The notes under the pieces are model-generated. The model was not told the origin of the DNA. It searched no databases and was given only the letters and a program-made list of their open reading frames with translations. This document shows positions 22,985 through 32,784 of a stretch of DNA of 64,000 nucleotides, one piece after another (the stretch's first letter is position 1; the number at the start of each line of letters is the position of its first letter). The stretch is from Hyaloraphidium curvatum (taxonomy: Eukaryota; Monoblepharomycota; Hyaloraphidiomycetes; Hyaloraphidiales; Hyaloraphidiaceae), in NCBI GenBank assembly GCA_025558095.1, contig JAIVFI010000002.1:496001-560000 (forward strand). The letters are read 5' to 3'. Made by a program: the position numbers and the translations under genes.

Positions 22985-24130
22985 GGCGTTAGAGCCTCCG
23001 AAGCCCTTCCGGACGGGGCCGCAGGGGAGCCTTTTTAGGTGGCAGGACAGGTCAGCGTGGTGTTCCTCGCGGCGGGCTTCCGGCACAAACTTACCGCCGC
23101 CTTCCCCCGTATGCTGGTCCCTCCCTTAGTCTTGGTCTCCCGTCGCGCAGGCAGGGTCGGCGTGGGCAGCTCCAACGGCGTCTCGATCTCCTCCTTCAAC
23201 TCCGTGTTGAGTTGCACGTATTCAATCTTCGAGATCGACGCATTTCGGGCCCACACCACCTCCCTCTTCCCTTTCCCCTTTCTCTTGGGCGGTCCTGGGG
23301 CATCCGCCGGCAGCTCTTACAACACGAGCTAGAGCGCGAACGCGCAGACAAGAGGGGCTGACGCGTCCCGTGATGGAGGATTCCATGGAGAAGCTGTCTT
23401 TGCCTCTGAGTCTGGACACTGAGGAAGAGCAGTCTTTGCCGCTGAGTCCTTCAGCGAAACTCCTGCGGGCCTCTCCGAAGGCTCGCTCACCTTCGCCCTC
23501 GGGGTCAGAGTGCCCGGTCTTTTCGCCTACGGAAGATCCTACGCATGAGGAATGGCAATCTGGTGGCCAGAGGAGTCGCTCATTTTTGCCGTTGGGAAAC
23601 CTGGAGAACCCTGCAGAGTGCCAGAAGTTCCACTGGAAGGTGGATCGCATGTTCGACGGCACCGATACGCCCAAGGAGCTCCACTATTTCGAATCTCCTT
23701 GGGCCTCGCCTTCCTCTCGATCCCCAACGTTGACTCCCGAGATGCGGGATGGCCTTCCGCTGAGCTGGGTGACGTACTCCCCGGTAACACCGGTCTCCAG
23801 AGAGGTTCGTTCCTCCGCGGTTTCAAGCGCCGGCAAGACAGAACCCTGGAAAGAACCGGAGGAGGTCGATGCCAGATGCTAGAGAGCTGTACGATTGGAT
23901 TGCTCAAATTCAGGACCAATGAGGTGAACTTGACCCGATCGCGGCGAGTTCTGGGTGAAGTCCAGCGAGGTTTTCTGCCCCGGATTGGAGCCGGATTGGG
24001 TCGGATTGTAGAGTGCCTCCTCGCATCCGTGCCGGATTGAGGATTGGATTTTTCCAAAAACATGCAAGACTGAGGATTGGCCAGTCACGTGAGGGTCCTC
24101 GACCGGGAGCTTCCTCACTTAACTTGTTCG
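22985..24130. repeat. Repeat D, copy 1 (two divergent unknown ORFs)
   Basis: Matches 54777-56220 in inverted orientation. The plus ORF at 23370-23882 (serine/proline-rich, with SPSPSGSE and FHWKVDRMF) corresponds to the minus ORF at 54973-55596. The minus frame at 23259-23035 (SKIEYVQLNTELKEEIET) corresponds to the plus frame near 56170-56230. This copy lacks about 450 bp between the two ORFs that copy 2 has (55600-56070). The right part (23990-24060) carries AATCCGG-type words. Family unknown; probably a mobile-element unit. Confidence 0.65.
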
Positions 24131-24194
24131 GGCTAAAACGACCCCACCAAACTACACAACGTGATCGGGCTAAAACGACCCCACCAAACTGTGT

Positions 24195-24817
24195 TAGTTT
24201 GCGCGTGTGGTGAGTTGCCAGGAGCGGGTTATTGCCGTTTCTCCAAAGCTTGCCCACCCGGCCCCACCCCGCACACAAAACTGGGCGCCGAATCTCCCAT
24301 CCCCCAGGCCACGGCAAAAGCAGGAACCAATAGGAAATACCCGGAAATGTTTCATATTTGATGCGCTCTATGTATCTGTTCCGTTGTCTGCTTGCAAAAC
24401 TGCCGAGGGCGGGAGGCCCAAAGCACCGTGCTGGGCTCAACCCGCGGTTCTCGGATTACAGCGCCTCACTGGTCCGCGTACATATCCCAAAACAATGTGC
24501 AGACTGCATTCGCCGTACCCAGGCCTGCTGAGCAGCGCCTTGAGCAGTCTTCCTGGCCGTCGCTGAGGGGCACCCGGTCAACGAGACCCAGCAGCAAACC
24601 ACTGTGTTTCGTCCCACACACCCCACGGCGGCAGAAAGAAAGCGGCAAATATGAAACTTTCGCGCCGGTTAGCTGGTTCTCGCTCCAACGGTTACGGGGT
24701 GAGTGCGGTTGCAGTTAGGCAAGCGTTTCGTTCGCGGAAATTGGGGTGGGCAAGCTTTGCCCAAACGGCCATAATGTTTTGCGAGTGCCCACACTTGCAA
24801 ACTCGCTAGACTAAGCG
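24195..24817. pseudogene. Decayed first exon of the PHD-gene family plus inverted promoter-like repeat
   Basis: Positions 24237-24480 resemble the 5' part of the PHD gene at 29441-29690. Both share CTCCAAAGCTTGCCCACC, then about 80 bp later a frame around EKF/EMF with CALC and NCRGREAQST versus NCRQRDAHKST. Here an in-frame stop follows EMFHI. At 24640-24790 the same motif returns inverted (GTGGGCAAGCTTTGCCC; AAGTTTCATATTTGCCGC on the minus strand), so the block is roughly palindromic. No intact ORF. Confidence 0.5.
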
Positions 24818-26464
24818 ATGGCCACTGGCTCGACTGTGTACCACATAACTGAAGCATTGGTTGTTTTCGTTCTGTTTGCCCTTCTATATGCTGGGACGCA
24901 TTTGTCAAACGACGATGTTTCGAGAACGGAGGACACGCCCCAGGAGATTACACAACCACGCGAAATGGTACCCTCCATCACAAACTATCCGGTAGCGCTC
25001 AGGTCATTGATTACCAAAGCCAACTACACTGGGCTTTCGAATCTCCTATACTTCGGTGACACTCTGCGATTCACTCTTTGCACAAATCCTGTCAACGAGT
25101 CCATACGGTGGGCCTATGCCACCTTGGAAAGCGCAGACACAATTTCCGGCGTTATTGGAACCCAAATAGCGTCATGGTGCTACGAGTTTCAGCACACGTT
25201 TGATCTGCCGGGGACGTACTCGATTTCCATCGATCTAATCACGCCGAAAGGCTTTATTCCCGTACAGGACAGGCGAGGTTTCAATATTTCTGTCACTGGA
25301 GCATCATTTAGGAGGAGAGAAAAACCAAGATGCAGAAGCGGGCCAACTGACAATGGATTATGGCTGCGGTGTGGTTCAACATTCTCTGCTGGCATTCGCA
25401 ACTGTCTCCGGTGGGGCTGGGTATTCGAACCGTCAGACTGCCATTACGAGATCTGGTCCCATGGTGACCTGAAGCGAAAATTCTTCAGCAACAGCAAGGC
25501 AGGCAAAAGATGGATTGTTTTTCTGGGTGATAGTGTGATGCGAGGGGTGTTTCTATCAGCTGTGGATCTCCTATTGAACACAACTGGAGGAGAACTTCAC
25601 ACGATTGCGAAATGCTGGGGCAGGCTAGATGTAGAGTGGGGCAGGATTCGACTTACTTACCAGGATTTTCGTGCTTTTTCATATGGTAGGTATCCACCAT
25701 GGTCATCTCACCAAGATTTTGAATGCCATGGAAACGTCACTGCACTGGACTTCTTTCAACTTCAGGAGAATGGCACAGAGTTTATGCGGCGCCTCTTCAG
25801 CTCAACCACCCGGGCACCCACAGCAGTTGTGTTTCCCTTGCACATCGCTACCGACCCTAGAATTGCAAGTAACCTACTCCAGCTCCCGCAGTCTTACACC
25901 GGACAACTAATTGCCATCGCTTTCCCTAACTTGGTGCAATCTATTGGGATTCCACCCCAGAAAGTCCCACCACTGATGCAGGAAGCACAGAGTATTGTCT
26001 TTTTACATCCTGTTGACTTTGTTTATGCTCCGATACTTGCCATTCCACTGCTTCGTACAGGTGAAGGGGGAGTGACGTCGTTGTCCCAGCATTGGCACAG
26101 AGATACTCGGCAAGGAGAACCTTGGGGCATCGATGGACTCCTTACTGACATGTTGGCTCAGGTAGTCTTCAACCAAGCACTGGGTGCTAAACTTCCAGGG
26201 TATGCAATTTCGTCAAGCGTGGAAGAGTCTCGCATCTGTATGGACTGTCCTCCTGGACTTCTCCCCTTTCACATTTACCCAGAGCCCAACATGACATGCC
26301 ACAGTGGAGTCATAGGTGACAGAACGAACATATCGGTTGGTCAGCATGTTCATGCCGCCCCGAAATGCCCGGAATCTTGCATGCAAAGGCGTCCCACCCA
26401 CAATGTAGCCACACAATCCGGTGTTGTTGAAGGAAGAATATGTCACGCAGAAGTTATGCCTTGA
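24818..26464 (+). CDS. Membrane-anchored PC-esterase/SGNH-type protein (glycan acyl-modifying)
   Basis: 548 residues without introns. An N-terminal anchor (ITEALVVFVLFALLYAGTHL, about residues 8-28) is followed by a lumenal Ig-like region (about 60-170). The core motif FLGDSVMRGVFLSAVDLLL (about residue 233) is the GDS block of PC-esterase, TBL, NXPE and Cas1-type proteins. These act on O-acyl groups of polysaccharides or glycoproteins. SQHWHRD near residue 425 may supply the late Asp/His pair. Several N-x-S/T sites and cysteine pairs suit a secreted domain. The C-terminal 60 residues are cysteine-rich and lack the usual family end, so the gene may continue by an intron near 26460 toward the FkbM remnant, or be altered there. 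Whether it adds or removes acyl groups is unknown. Confidence 0.7.
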   Translation: MATGSTVYHITEALVVFVLFALLYAGTHLSNDDVSRTEDTPQEITQPREMVPSITNYPVALRSLITKANYTGLSNLLYFGDTLRFTLCTNPVNESIRWAYATLESADTISGVIGTQIASWCYEFQHTFDLPGTYSISIDLITPKGFIPVQDRRGFNISVTGASFRRREKPRCRSGPTDNGLWLRCGSTFSAGIRNCLRWGWVFEPSDCHYEIWSHGDLKRKFFSNSKAGKRWIVFLGDSVMRGVFLSAVDLLLNTTGGELHTIAKCWGRLDVEWGRIRLTYQDFRAFSYGRYPPWSSHQDFECHGNVTALDFFQLQENGTEFMRRLFSSTTRAPTAVVFPLHIATDPRIASNLLQLPQSYTGQLIAIAFPNLVQSIGIPPQKVPPLMQEAQSIVFLHPVDFVYAPILAIPLLRTGEGGVTSLSQHWHRDTRQGEPWGIDGLLTDMLAQVVFNQALGAKLPGYAISSSVEESRICMDCPPGLLPFHIYPEPNMTCHSGVIGDRTNISVGQHVHAAPKCPESCMQRRPTHNVATQSGVVEGRICHAEVMP

Positions 26465-26730
26465 GGGTATCCAGCGGTTAACAAACTACCAGTTCCCGAC
26501 GTTCGCCCTAAGTGGCGCGAGTTTCTTATGGCGCCGACTCAAAGGTTGAGCTGAGTAGCGACATGGTTCAGGAGCATGGTGCACTCGACCTCGGGGGCGG
26601 CATTCTTATGCTGAAGTACATATAAACAGTACCCAGGAGATGCCGTTCTGGACTGTGGAGCAAACATAGGGTCGCACGGGTTACTCTTTGCCGCTGCCGG
26701 TTACGAAACACATGCGTGCGAGCCGTCCTA
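26465..26730 (+). pseudogene. FkbM-type methyltransferase remnant, truncated
   Basis: One frame at about 26631-26729 reads YPGDAVLDCGANIGSHGLLF then AAAGYETHACEPS. This is the SAM-binding motif I of FkbM methyltransferases (DxGANIGxHxLLxA...G). The frame stops exactly where the duplicated epimerase segment begins (26731). Upstream pieces (KLPVPDVRPKWREFLMAPTQ and EHGALDLGGGILMLKY) may be decayed exons. Such enzymes O-methylate sugars and are common in polysaccharide loci. It could be the former C-terminal part of the PC-esterase gene just upstream. Confidence 0.55.
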
Positions 26731-29331
26731 ATTCCCCATACCAACACATCCGCCCGATCGGCCGCCGCTGCCTTCGCTGTCGCTCGCTTCTGCAGTAAAC
26801 GCTTCAGGACAACGTCCTTGCTCCCGGGTGATGCTCCTTGCCCGAGGCTCCGCGATACCGTTCGCCGGGAGCTCTCAGGGCAGAATGGCATAGGGACAAC
26901 TCTAGCCCTTCGCTCCACCGGAGGAGGTTCGCCGCCTGCACGGGCCACTCGTCCTCGTGTACTTGCGGGCTCTTGCCCAAAGAAGCCGGCGCTGGCGTTT
27001 CTCTAGTAAGAGGTCGGTCCATTGATGGGTTGACGAAGGGTCTGGTCCTAATTCATGGCGTCCCTACAGGTCCAGATGGCATGCCTTCGGTCTCGGAATC
27101 ACGTCTGGTGCCCCTGAAAGCATGCTAAGACCGCATTGGGTGCATCTCTCCATTTGCATCAGATTGATGACCTTGCCGTACTTGCTATCCCGTGGCTCCG
27201 AAAAGTGTCTTGCACACTCTTTTGGAAGCACTGTGAAGTTAGTCCAAGACTCGACAGCATATAAATGTGGTTCATAGATTGTGCCGTAAACAGCCAGTGT
27301 GTTGAACTCGCTAAACATGGTGTTGTTCGGATTCCATGAAAACTGTGGTCTGAAAACGTGCTTAACCATGGCATCAAATGGCATCCTGTGCAACGTCTCA
27401 ATATGCTTCCTCGCACCAAGTATAGTGCTGCGGTGCAGTAGCACTGGGGTCCTCGAGATGTAGTAATGCAAGGCTGTTTTGACACCAAGGGCAAATTCTG
27501 TGCCATGTTTCCACATCAATGTGCCATTGTTGCCAGCAAAAATCACTTTGCCGTTTCTCATAAAGCAGTCTGCTGTCACGGGGCGCTGGAACACAGCGTC
27601 AGCCTCAACAAACAAAATAAGTGTGTCGGATTCTTGAAGATACTTGTCGGCTGTGAACTTCGCATATACTTGGTGAAAATAGTCATCTCGCCCCAGTCGC
27701 CTGTCGCGCTCTACTTCAGATTCATTCGGTGCCACCGCACCTCGCACCACTTCCGGGACATCCATGGGTACGATTTGGGCGTACGGTGGTGCCGCGTGCC
27801 GCACATCGTCCACCTCATTACGGACAACAGGTATGACTATGCGCTTGTAGCATGGCATGAGAAGCTCGAAGTTTCGGAACCAAGTGGCTGTCAGCCCAAC
27901 ATCCCGACTGGTCAACATGAAAAACACAGTTGCTTCGTCAAGGAAAGGGTCCACACGGCACACACGGCCAAAATGTTTTTCTGAGTACCGCCATCCCAAT
28001 GGTAATGAACCTGGCCCAGACTGCAAACAGGTGACTAACGACGGGTCTGCGGTAATTTCTGAAGTTAGCACATTGGCAATTTTCTCGGCAGCATGACCAT
28101 CCCCATAGGGCCAAGTAATCCGGGACATGGAGTCGCGTAGGCCGTTTTCGTTAAACAGTATAGCCGTGACTGCTTGCACTATCAAGGACGTGTTTGTTCC
28201 CACCAGCTTCGCGACACCGTAATCGATACCCTCTGGACGCTCCGTGACCTCCCTGAGAACAATGACAGGCACATGAAAGCTTGTTGACTCTTCTTGCAGT
28301 CCTCCCGAGTCCGTCACTACAATATCTGCGTATGTCCCAAGCACGGTCACGGTGACGCCATAGGCAAGAGGTGGCAGGAGGTGCATCCGATCTACACCAT
28401 AGAACTCTTTCAAAAATACGTCATGCACAGCAGGGTTGGGATGCACAGGGAGCAAGACATGCAGGTGCTGGTGCATATCAAGTAGCAAGCGTACAGCGGA
28501 AATAATGTTCGTAAGTTCGCCGTGGTTTTCGCGTCTGTGGCACGTCAATAACATAACTAGCTCCCCGTTTGCACGCCGCTGTCTCTCTAAATGTGATATG
28601 CCGTGGTCAACAAAGAACTGCACGAAAGCTGGATTTTGCGGCTGGCGCGACATTTCAAGCACCGAATCAATGACGGTGTTGCCCGTGACCCATATCCTGT
28701 CTTCTCGGACCCCTTCCGTAAGAAGCGCACTCGCCGCCCGCTTCGTGGGCGCAAAGTTAAAGCATGACGCGGCGGCGATTGACTTCCGATTGAACTCCTC
28801 CGGGAAAGGAGCTCCCACACGATAGGTCCGCAACCCGGCTTCAACATGTGCCAGTGGCGTCCGTGCATAAAAGGCAGCGTGCGATCCTGCAAGCGCAGTT
28901 GTCGTGTCTCCTTGCACAAGCACAACACGAGGACGATAGTGCTCAATCGCGCGCTCAATTGCAAGAGCACAGCGACTGAAAAGGCTCAACAAAGACTGGC
29001 CTGCTTGCATCGCGTTGCTGAGGTGTGGCCCATGCGTTTCAACCGGGATAGCCAACTCTTTTAGAAGTCCATTTAGCATTTGTGCGTGCTGTCCAGTGGT
29101 GATTACCGCAATCGAAATGCCATCTCGACGTCGTATCTCCTTGATGACAGGAGCCAGCTTTATGGCTTCTGGCCGTGTGCCAACAACAGCCAGGATGTCA
29201 ACGTGGTTCTTGCTTCCGGGTGTCCTAGCTTCGATCCGTCTAGACAAGTAGATGACAAGGACACTTAATGTGACCACCAAGAGCAGAGTCGCGAGCGAGC
29301 GCAATGACCGAAGTCCTATCCGCATGGCGTT
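26731..29331 (-). repeat. 2,601-bp inverted duplication, copy 1
   Basis: Matches 58965-61565 in inverted orientation with the same length (2,601 bp) and no indel seen. It covers the whole epimerase-glycosyltransferase ORF from 6 bp before its ATG to 333 bp beyond its stop. Flanks are unrelated on both sides. Differences are few in the CDS except for a cluster near 27190-27225; the 333-bp tail is more diverged. Confidence 0.88.
27064..29325 (-). CDS. UDP-GlcNAc 2-epimerase (WecB-like) fused to a DUF6492-like glycosyltransferase, copy 1
   Basis: A type II membrane protein of 753 residues from ATG 29325 (an upstream ATG at 29400 adds 25). A basic tail and an anchor (LATLLLVVTLSVLVIYL) come first. 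Residues about 35-410 are a non-hydrolysing UDP-GlcNAc 2-epimerase with all landmarks: VVGTRPEAIKLAP, TTGQHAQML, VQGDTTTALAG, AHVEAGLRT, TCHRREN, TDSGGLQEES and RPEG. This enzyme interconverts UDP-GlcNAc and UDP-ManNAc. Residues about 450-753 hold a glycosyltransferase-like domain with LFVEADAVFQRPV in place of a DxD and FSEFNTLAVYG. I chose 29325 because homology with the second copy begins just before it. Bacterial epimerases are soluble; a Golgi-anchored fusion is unusual. Confidence 0.87.
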   Translation of the reverse strand: MRIGLRSLRSLATLLLVVTLSVLVIYLSRRIEARTPGSKNHVDILAVVGTRPEAIKLAPVIKEIRRRDGISIAVITTGQHAQMLNGLLKELAIPVETHGPHLSNAMQAGQSLLSLFSRCALAIERAIEHYRPRVVLVQGDTTTALAGSHAAFYARTPLAHVEAGLRTYRVGAPFPEEFNRKSIAAASCFNFAPTKRAASALLTEGVREDRIWVTGNTVIDSVLEMSRQPQNPAFVQFFVDHGISHLERQRRANGELVMLLTCHRRENHGELTNIISAVRLLLDMHQHLHVLLPVHPNPAVHDVFLKEFYGVDRMHLLPPLAYGVTVTVLGTYADIVVTDSGGLQEESTSFHVPVIVLREVTERPEGIDYGVAKLVGTNTSLIVQAVTAILFNENGLRDSMSRITWPYGDGHAAEKIANVLTSEITADPSLVTCLQSGPGSLPLGWRYSEKHFGRVCRVDPFLDEATVFFMLTSRDVGLTATWFRNFELLMPCYKRIVIPVVRNEVDDVRHAAPPYAQIVPMDVPEVVRGAVAPNESEVERDRRLGRDDYFHQVYAKFTADKYLQESDTLILFVEADAVFQRPVTADCFMRNGKVIFAGNNGTLMWKHGTEFALGVKTALHYYISRTPVLLHRSTILGARKHIETLHRMPFDAMVKHVFRPQFSWNPNNTMFSEFNTLAVYGTIYEPHLYAVESWTNFTVLPKECARHFSEPRDSKYGKVINLMQMERCTQCGLSMLSGAPDVIPRPKACHLDL

Positions 29332-29535
29332 CCCCCCAGAGCTAATTGGAGTTAGCGTCGTGGTTTTGGTTTTCGCAGTTAGTGGTGCAGGGAAGCGCAC
29401 CGAAAATGTTCTAAACGGAGTTTAGGGTCGGGCTCTATTGCATTTTTCTCCAAAGCTTGCCCACCCCGCGCGCGCGCGCAATCAGGCACCAAACGTCCTC
29501 GAATCTGTCCCCCCCCCAGCCCACGGAGGAAGGCA
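29332..29535. promoter_or_regulatory. Intergenic region with CTCCAAAGCTTGCCCACC element
   Basis: Lies between the divergent starts of the epimerase fusion (minus) and the PHD gene (plus). The motif CTCCAAAGCTTGCCCACC at about 29449-29466 recurs at 24241-24258. The core GGGCAAGCTTTG appears inverted near 24745. A short alternating CG run and a C-tract follow. Probably a family-specific promoter or terminal repeat. Confidence 0.4.
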
Positions 29536-31970
29536 ATGGCGCGTCCGCAGGACCCGGAAAAGTTTCAGATTTCATGCGCTCTATGTGACACTTGCGTCGT
29601 CTGCAACAGGAACTGCAGGCAGCGCGACGCCCACAAGTCCACGCTCCAGAAGGCCGGCCGCCCTTCCGACTACTTGCGCTGGATCACCTTGAGCCGTGAC
29701 AATGCCGAAGTCTGCGGCACGAGAATCAAGGGACAGAAGAAGCTCCAGGCCGGCGACCACTCCGTGTGCAAGACGTGCTACGAGGCAGTCCGAGCTGCAG
29801 GTCGGTTCCCGTTTGAATTCTGGAGGCAGCCGGACTGACAGCACTCCTCCCCTTCAGGAAAACAAGGCACTACTACGAGCAATGAGGACGTCGACAGCGC
29901 GGACGCGGAGAGCTGGGATTTCAAGTGCGTCTGCGGTGCCGAGGGGCACGACTTCGACGACGGCAAGCCCATGATCGATTGCGACGAGTGCAAGGTTTAC
30001 CAGCACACAAGGTGCAACGGCATCAACAAGAGGCCCGGCAAAAGCATGAGCTGGATTTGCTCGGGCTGCCAGCAAGGGAAAGGTGGGCACTGGATGGTGA
30101 TTCGTCACGACCGTTACCATCCCCAAGCCACCACGCAGAAGATGACGCCCAACAGGCTCCGAAGAAAGCACGCACGAGCAAGAAGCATCAGACGCAGAGC
30201 ACCGTACACAAGCCCGCTGTGGTTATCGAGGAATCCGAGCCGGCATCGGCACCTGTCGACGACACACCGTCCAGAATCACCCACGCTCTGCCCAAACCGC
30301 CGCCCACCCCTTCGAGCGAGTCGTCCGTGGTGGTGGAGGCCGCCTACTTCGAATGGGGGCCCAAGCGGAAGAAGGGAGGAAAGAAGGCAGACGAGAAACC
30401 GACGAAGCCATTGACGGCCAAGGAGAAGGCCGAGCTCGCTACCATCTATGAGGGTATGGAATCGCAGCAATCGCGCTTTTTCTTGCATTACGCTCACACG
30501 CGATGTTCCAGTCAAGTTTGCGGCTGTAACTGGCACCAAGATGATGGGCTCTACGATGTCCACCGACCAGCTCGATCTGGGGCCGATTGACAGCATCACC
30601 ATCGCGGCGTTCTTGGGTCAAGCTGCCAAGCAGATCCATAGCCCCAATTGGCACATCGGCATATTCGTTCCGCACCGCTCGGACGGGGCACCTCTGCTCA
30701 CCTACATCTCGGGCAACCATAACTCGACAAAGCCCAAAGACGTGCATGTCTGCCACGTTACCGATGACGAGGCGCTTCGTAACTTGCTGCGCCGGCGGCA
30801 GCTCATTCCGGGAATCGACATTGTGGAGGTCAAGGGCATCACGTTTGGCTTGTCCCAGGCCGGCGCTCTCGGTGCCCGCCCCTGTTCGACCCCGCCGCCG
30901 TCCAGGCTGCCACACAGACAGCCAACCCCTTTGGGACGTCGACCGGTGTGGTAGGATTCGGCGTCTTTGCTGGTTATGTCTATGTCGACGAGACTTCCGT
31001 GGCCCGAGCAGGTCACTGGCGGGAGAGAAGTTGGAACAGCTGGCACAACATCCAGCCTGCCCGATCGTTTGTCTAAGCTCAACAAGCTCTACATTCCCGT
31101 GTGCAAGACGAGGGGCCACACGCACGTCGGGGACCTGATGACCCGGGTTCACGGCCCACGCTGTTTCCTGATGCACGGTATGTGCCACGGCCAGTTCGAC
31201 CTTCAGGACTCCCATCATTGGGTACGGATGGCCGTATGTATCGTTACTTTACCGCGTTGTCTTGTACGCTTACACCGAATTCAGATAGAGACGGAAAAGA
31301 AAGGCTTGACCCCGACCGACCCCGACTACGTCGACTTCAAAAGCCCCCCGGGCGGAACGACGGCTCTCGACGCCATTCGGGCATCGCTTCGGAAGCAAGG
31401 TCTTGCCAGGACCGTTCCTGTCATGTCCAAGCCGGACTGGGGCACTGGTGGTGCCCCCCGAGAACAGATGACGGGAACCCGTTCATGAGCCCCCTCGCTG
31501 CCCCCAACGCGGGCCCCTCGCCAGGTGCGACCGTGCGTACAGCGTCTTTCACACCCATCTGGATGCATCTCCATATTGCAGGCGTGACTGAGCCTATGGC
31601 CTTTACGCCCGACGGCCCCATGGGCAACTTCAAGCCGACCTACTCCGTTTCGCTGAGCAAGCGCAACGATGACGGCGAGATTGCCGCATCAGCTCCGTTG
31701 TGGCCCAAGGAGAGACTTCTTGGGGACGAGACCGTCTGGAGCATCGTCACGAAGTGTCCCCAGTTCAAAGATCACCACAAGGCCGAGTGGCAGGACCCTG
31801 CAGGGGAAAAGACCATGACCTTTCACCTCCTCCCCTTCGAGATGCTTTCTCCCCAGCAGAAGCTCATCGACGTTCCCGCCGTTGAAGGGCACATTGCTTT
31901 GTACTGCCTCCCTGGGAAGCGCACCAAGGATGTTGTCATGGTCGGGTCCGATCTGTACAGCAACTCGTGA
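29536..31970 (+). CDS. PHD-finger protein of unknown role, several exons
   Basis: The first exon (29536-29838) encodes a cysteine-rich module: CALCDTCVVCNRNC and later CKTCYEAVRAAGRF. After a frame change, the second block (about 29910-30100) is a PHD finger: CVCGAEGHDFDDGKPMIDCD, ECKVYQHTRCNG and SWICSGCQQGKG, with Cys4-His-Cys3 spacing. PHD fingers usually bind histone H3 tails. A proline/serine-rich linker and basic stretch (KRKKGGKKADEKP) follow, then an unrecognised domain (KMMGSTMSTDQLDLGPIDSI, about 30540; IHSPNWHIGIFVPHRSDG). A final exon from about 31480 ends at 31970 (DVVMVGSDLYSNS). A decayed paralogous 5' end at 24237 shows it is multicopy, so it may belong to a mobile element. 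Exon borders uncertain. Confidence 0.55.
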
Positions 31971-32013
31971 ACGAATTCAACATCTGTTATTTGCAAGTAA
32001 TCGCAACGTTACA

Positions 32014-32784
32014 TTAGTAGCCGTGTACTCGTTTAGCAGTCAAAGTCAATGCGATATCCCGCCCCTTGAAGCAAGCCCGTGCCATGGCCTCAGTAATCTG
32101 AGTGCACATGAAGTTGATAGCGTCCTTTGCGTCTGGAAACGTCCTGACAAAGTCCTCGTACCTCCTCATGAGCTGCTTGAGGTGAAAAAGGGAGTGCTCA
32201 ATGGGGTCAAAGTCCGGGGAGTATGGTGCCAGGAACTCGAGGAAAACTCCGAATCTCTCGCAGAGAGGACGAATGCGCGGATCTTGTGGATGCTTGCATT
32301 GTCCGGAAGGATGACACTGAACGTTGGAATGCGTGGGAGGAGGTCCTTCTCGAGAAAGTCGCAAAAGTCAGCCCCTTTGATTGACCGACCCCTCTTGAAT
32401 GCGCCAAGCAACGTAGCCATTCATGTCCATAGCGGCCAGGATGCTGTACTTTTGGCCCCTCACAAACGGAACGGAAGCAATCGCACGTAGCCCAATGGGA
32501 GCCCAGCCGTACTTGTGTTCTCGTTGTACCCTGATTCGTCCACGGCTACGATCATTCGCGGGTCGTACTTTGATATCCTCAGCTGGAAATCAATGCGCTG
32601 TGCTTCGCAGCGCTCCTTTGCCGCCGTCTCGACGACCTTCCGGGTGATTCCGTTCCGGTGGAGCAGTTCCCAAAGAGCACTGACGGAGAACTGTACTCCA
32701 TAGGCATCCGCGACGCGCGAGACGATCTGATCCAGGTAGAGAGTGTTGTTTGCCACGACGAAGTCTACGACTTGCTGCTCCTAT
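32014..32784 (-). pseudogene. IS630/Tc1-mariner-type DDE transposase, frameshifted and 5'-truncated
   Basis: Minus-strand pieces show the catalytic triad regions. The first Asp is in MIVAVDESGYNEN (about 32555). The second is in SVILPDNASIHKIRAF (about 32310). The Glu is in LAPYSPDFDPIEHSLFHLK (about 32225-32170). An upstream helix-turn-helix-like part begins EQQVVDFVVANNTLYLD. The three blocks are in different frames, so at least two frameshifts are present. The N-terminus is cut at 32784, where the sequence passes directly into the duplicated NST/nucleotidyltransferase segment (TAGTTGATCATCG, also at 15875). Confidence 0.75.
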
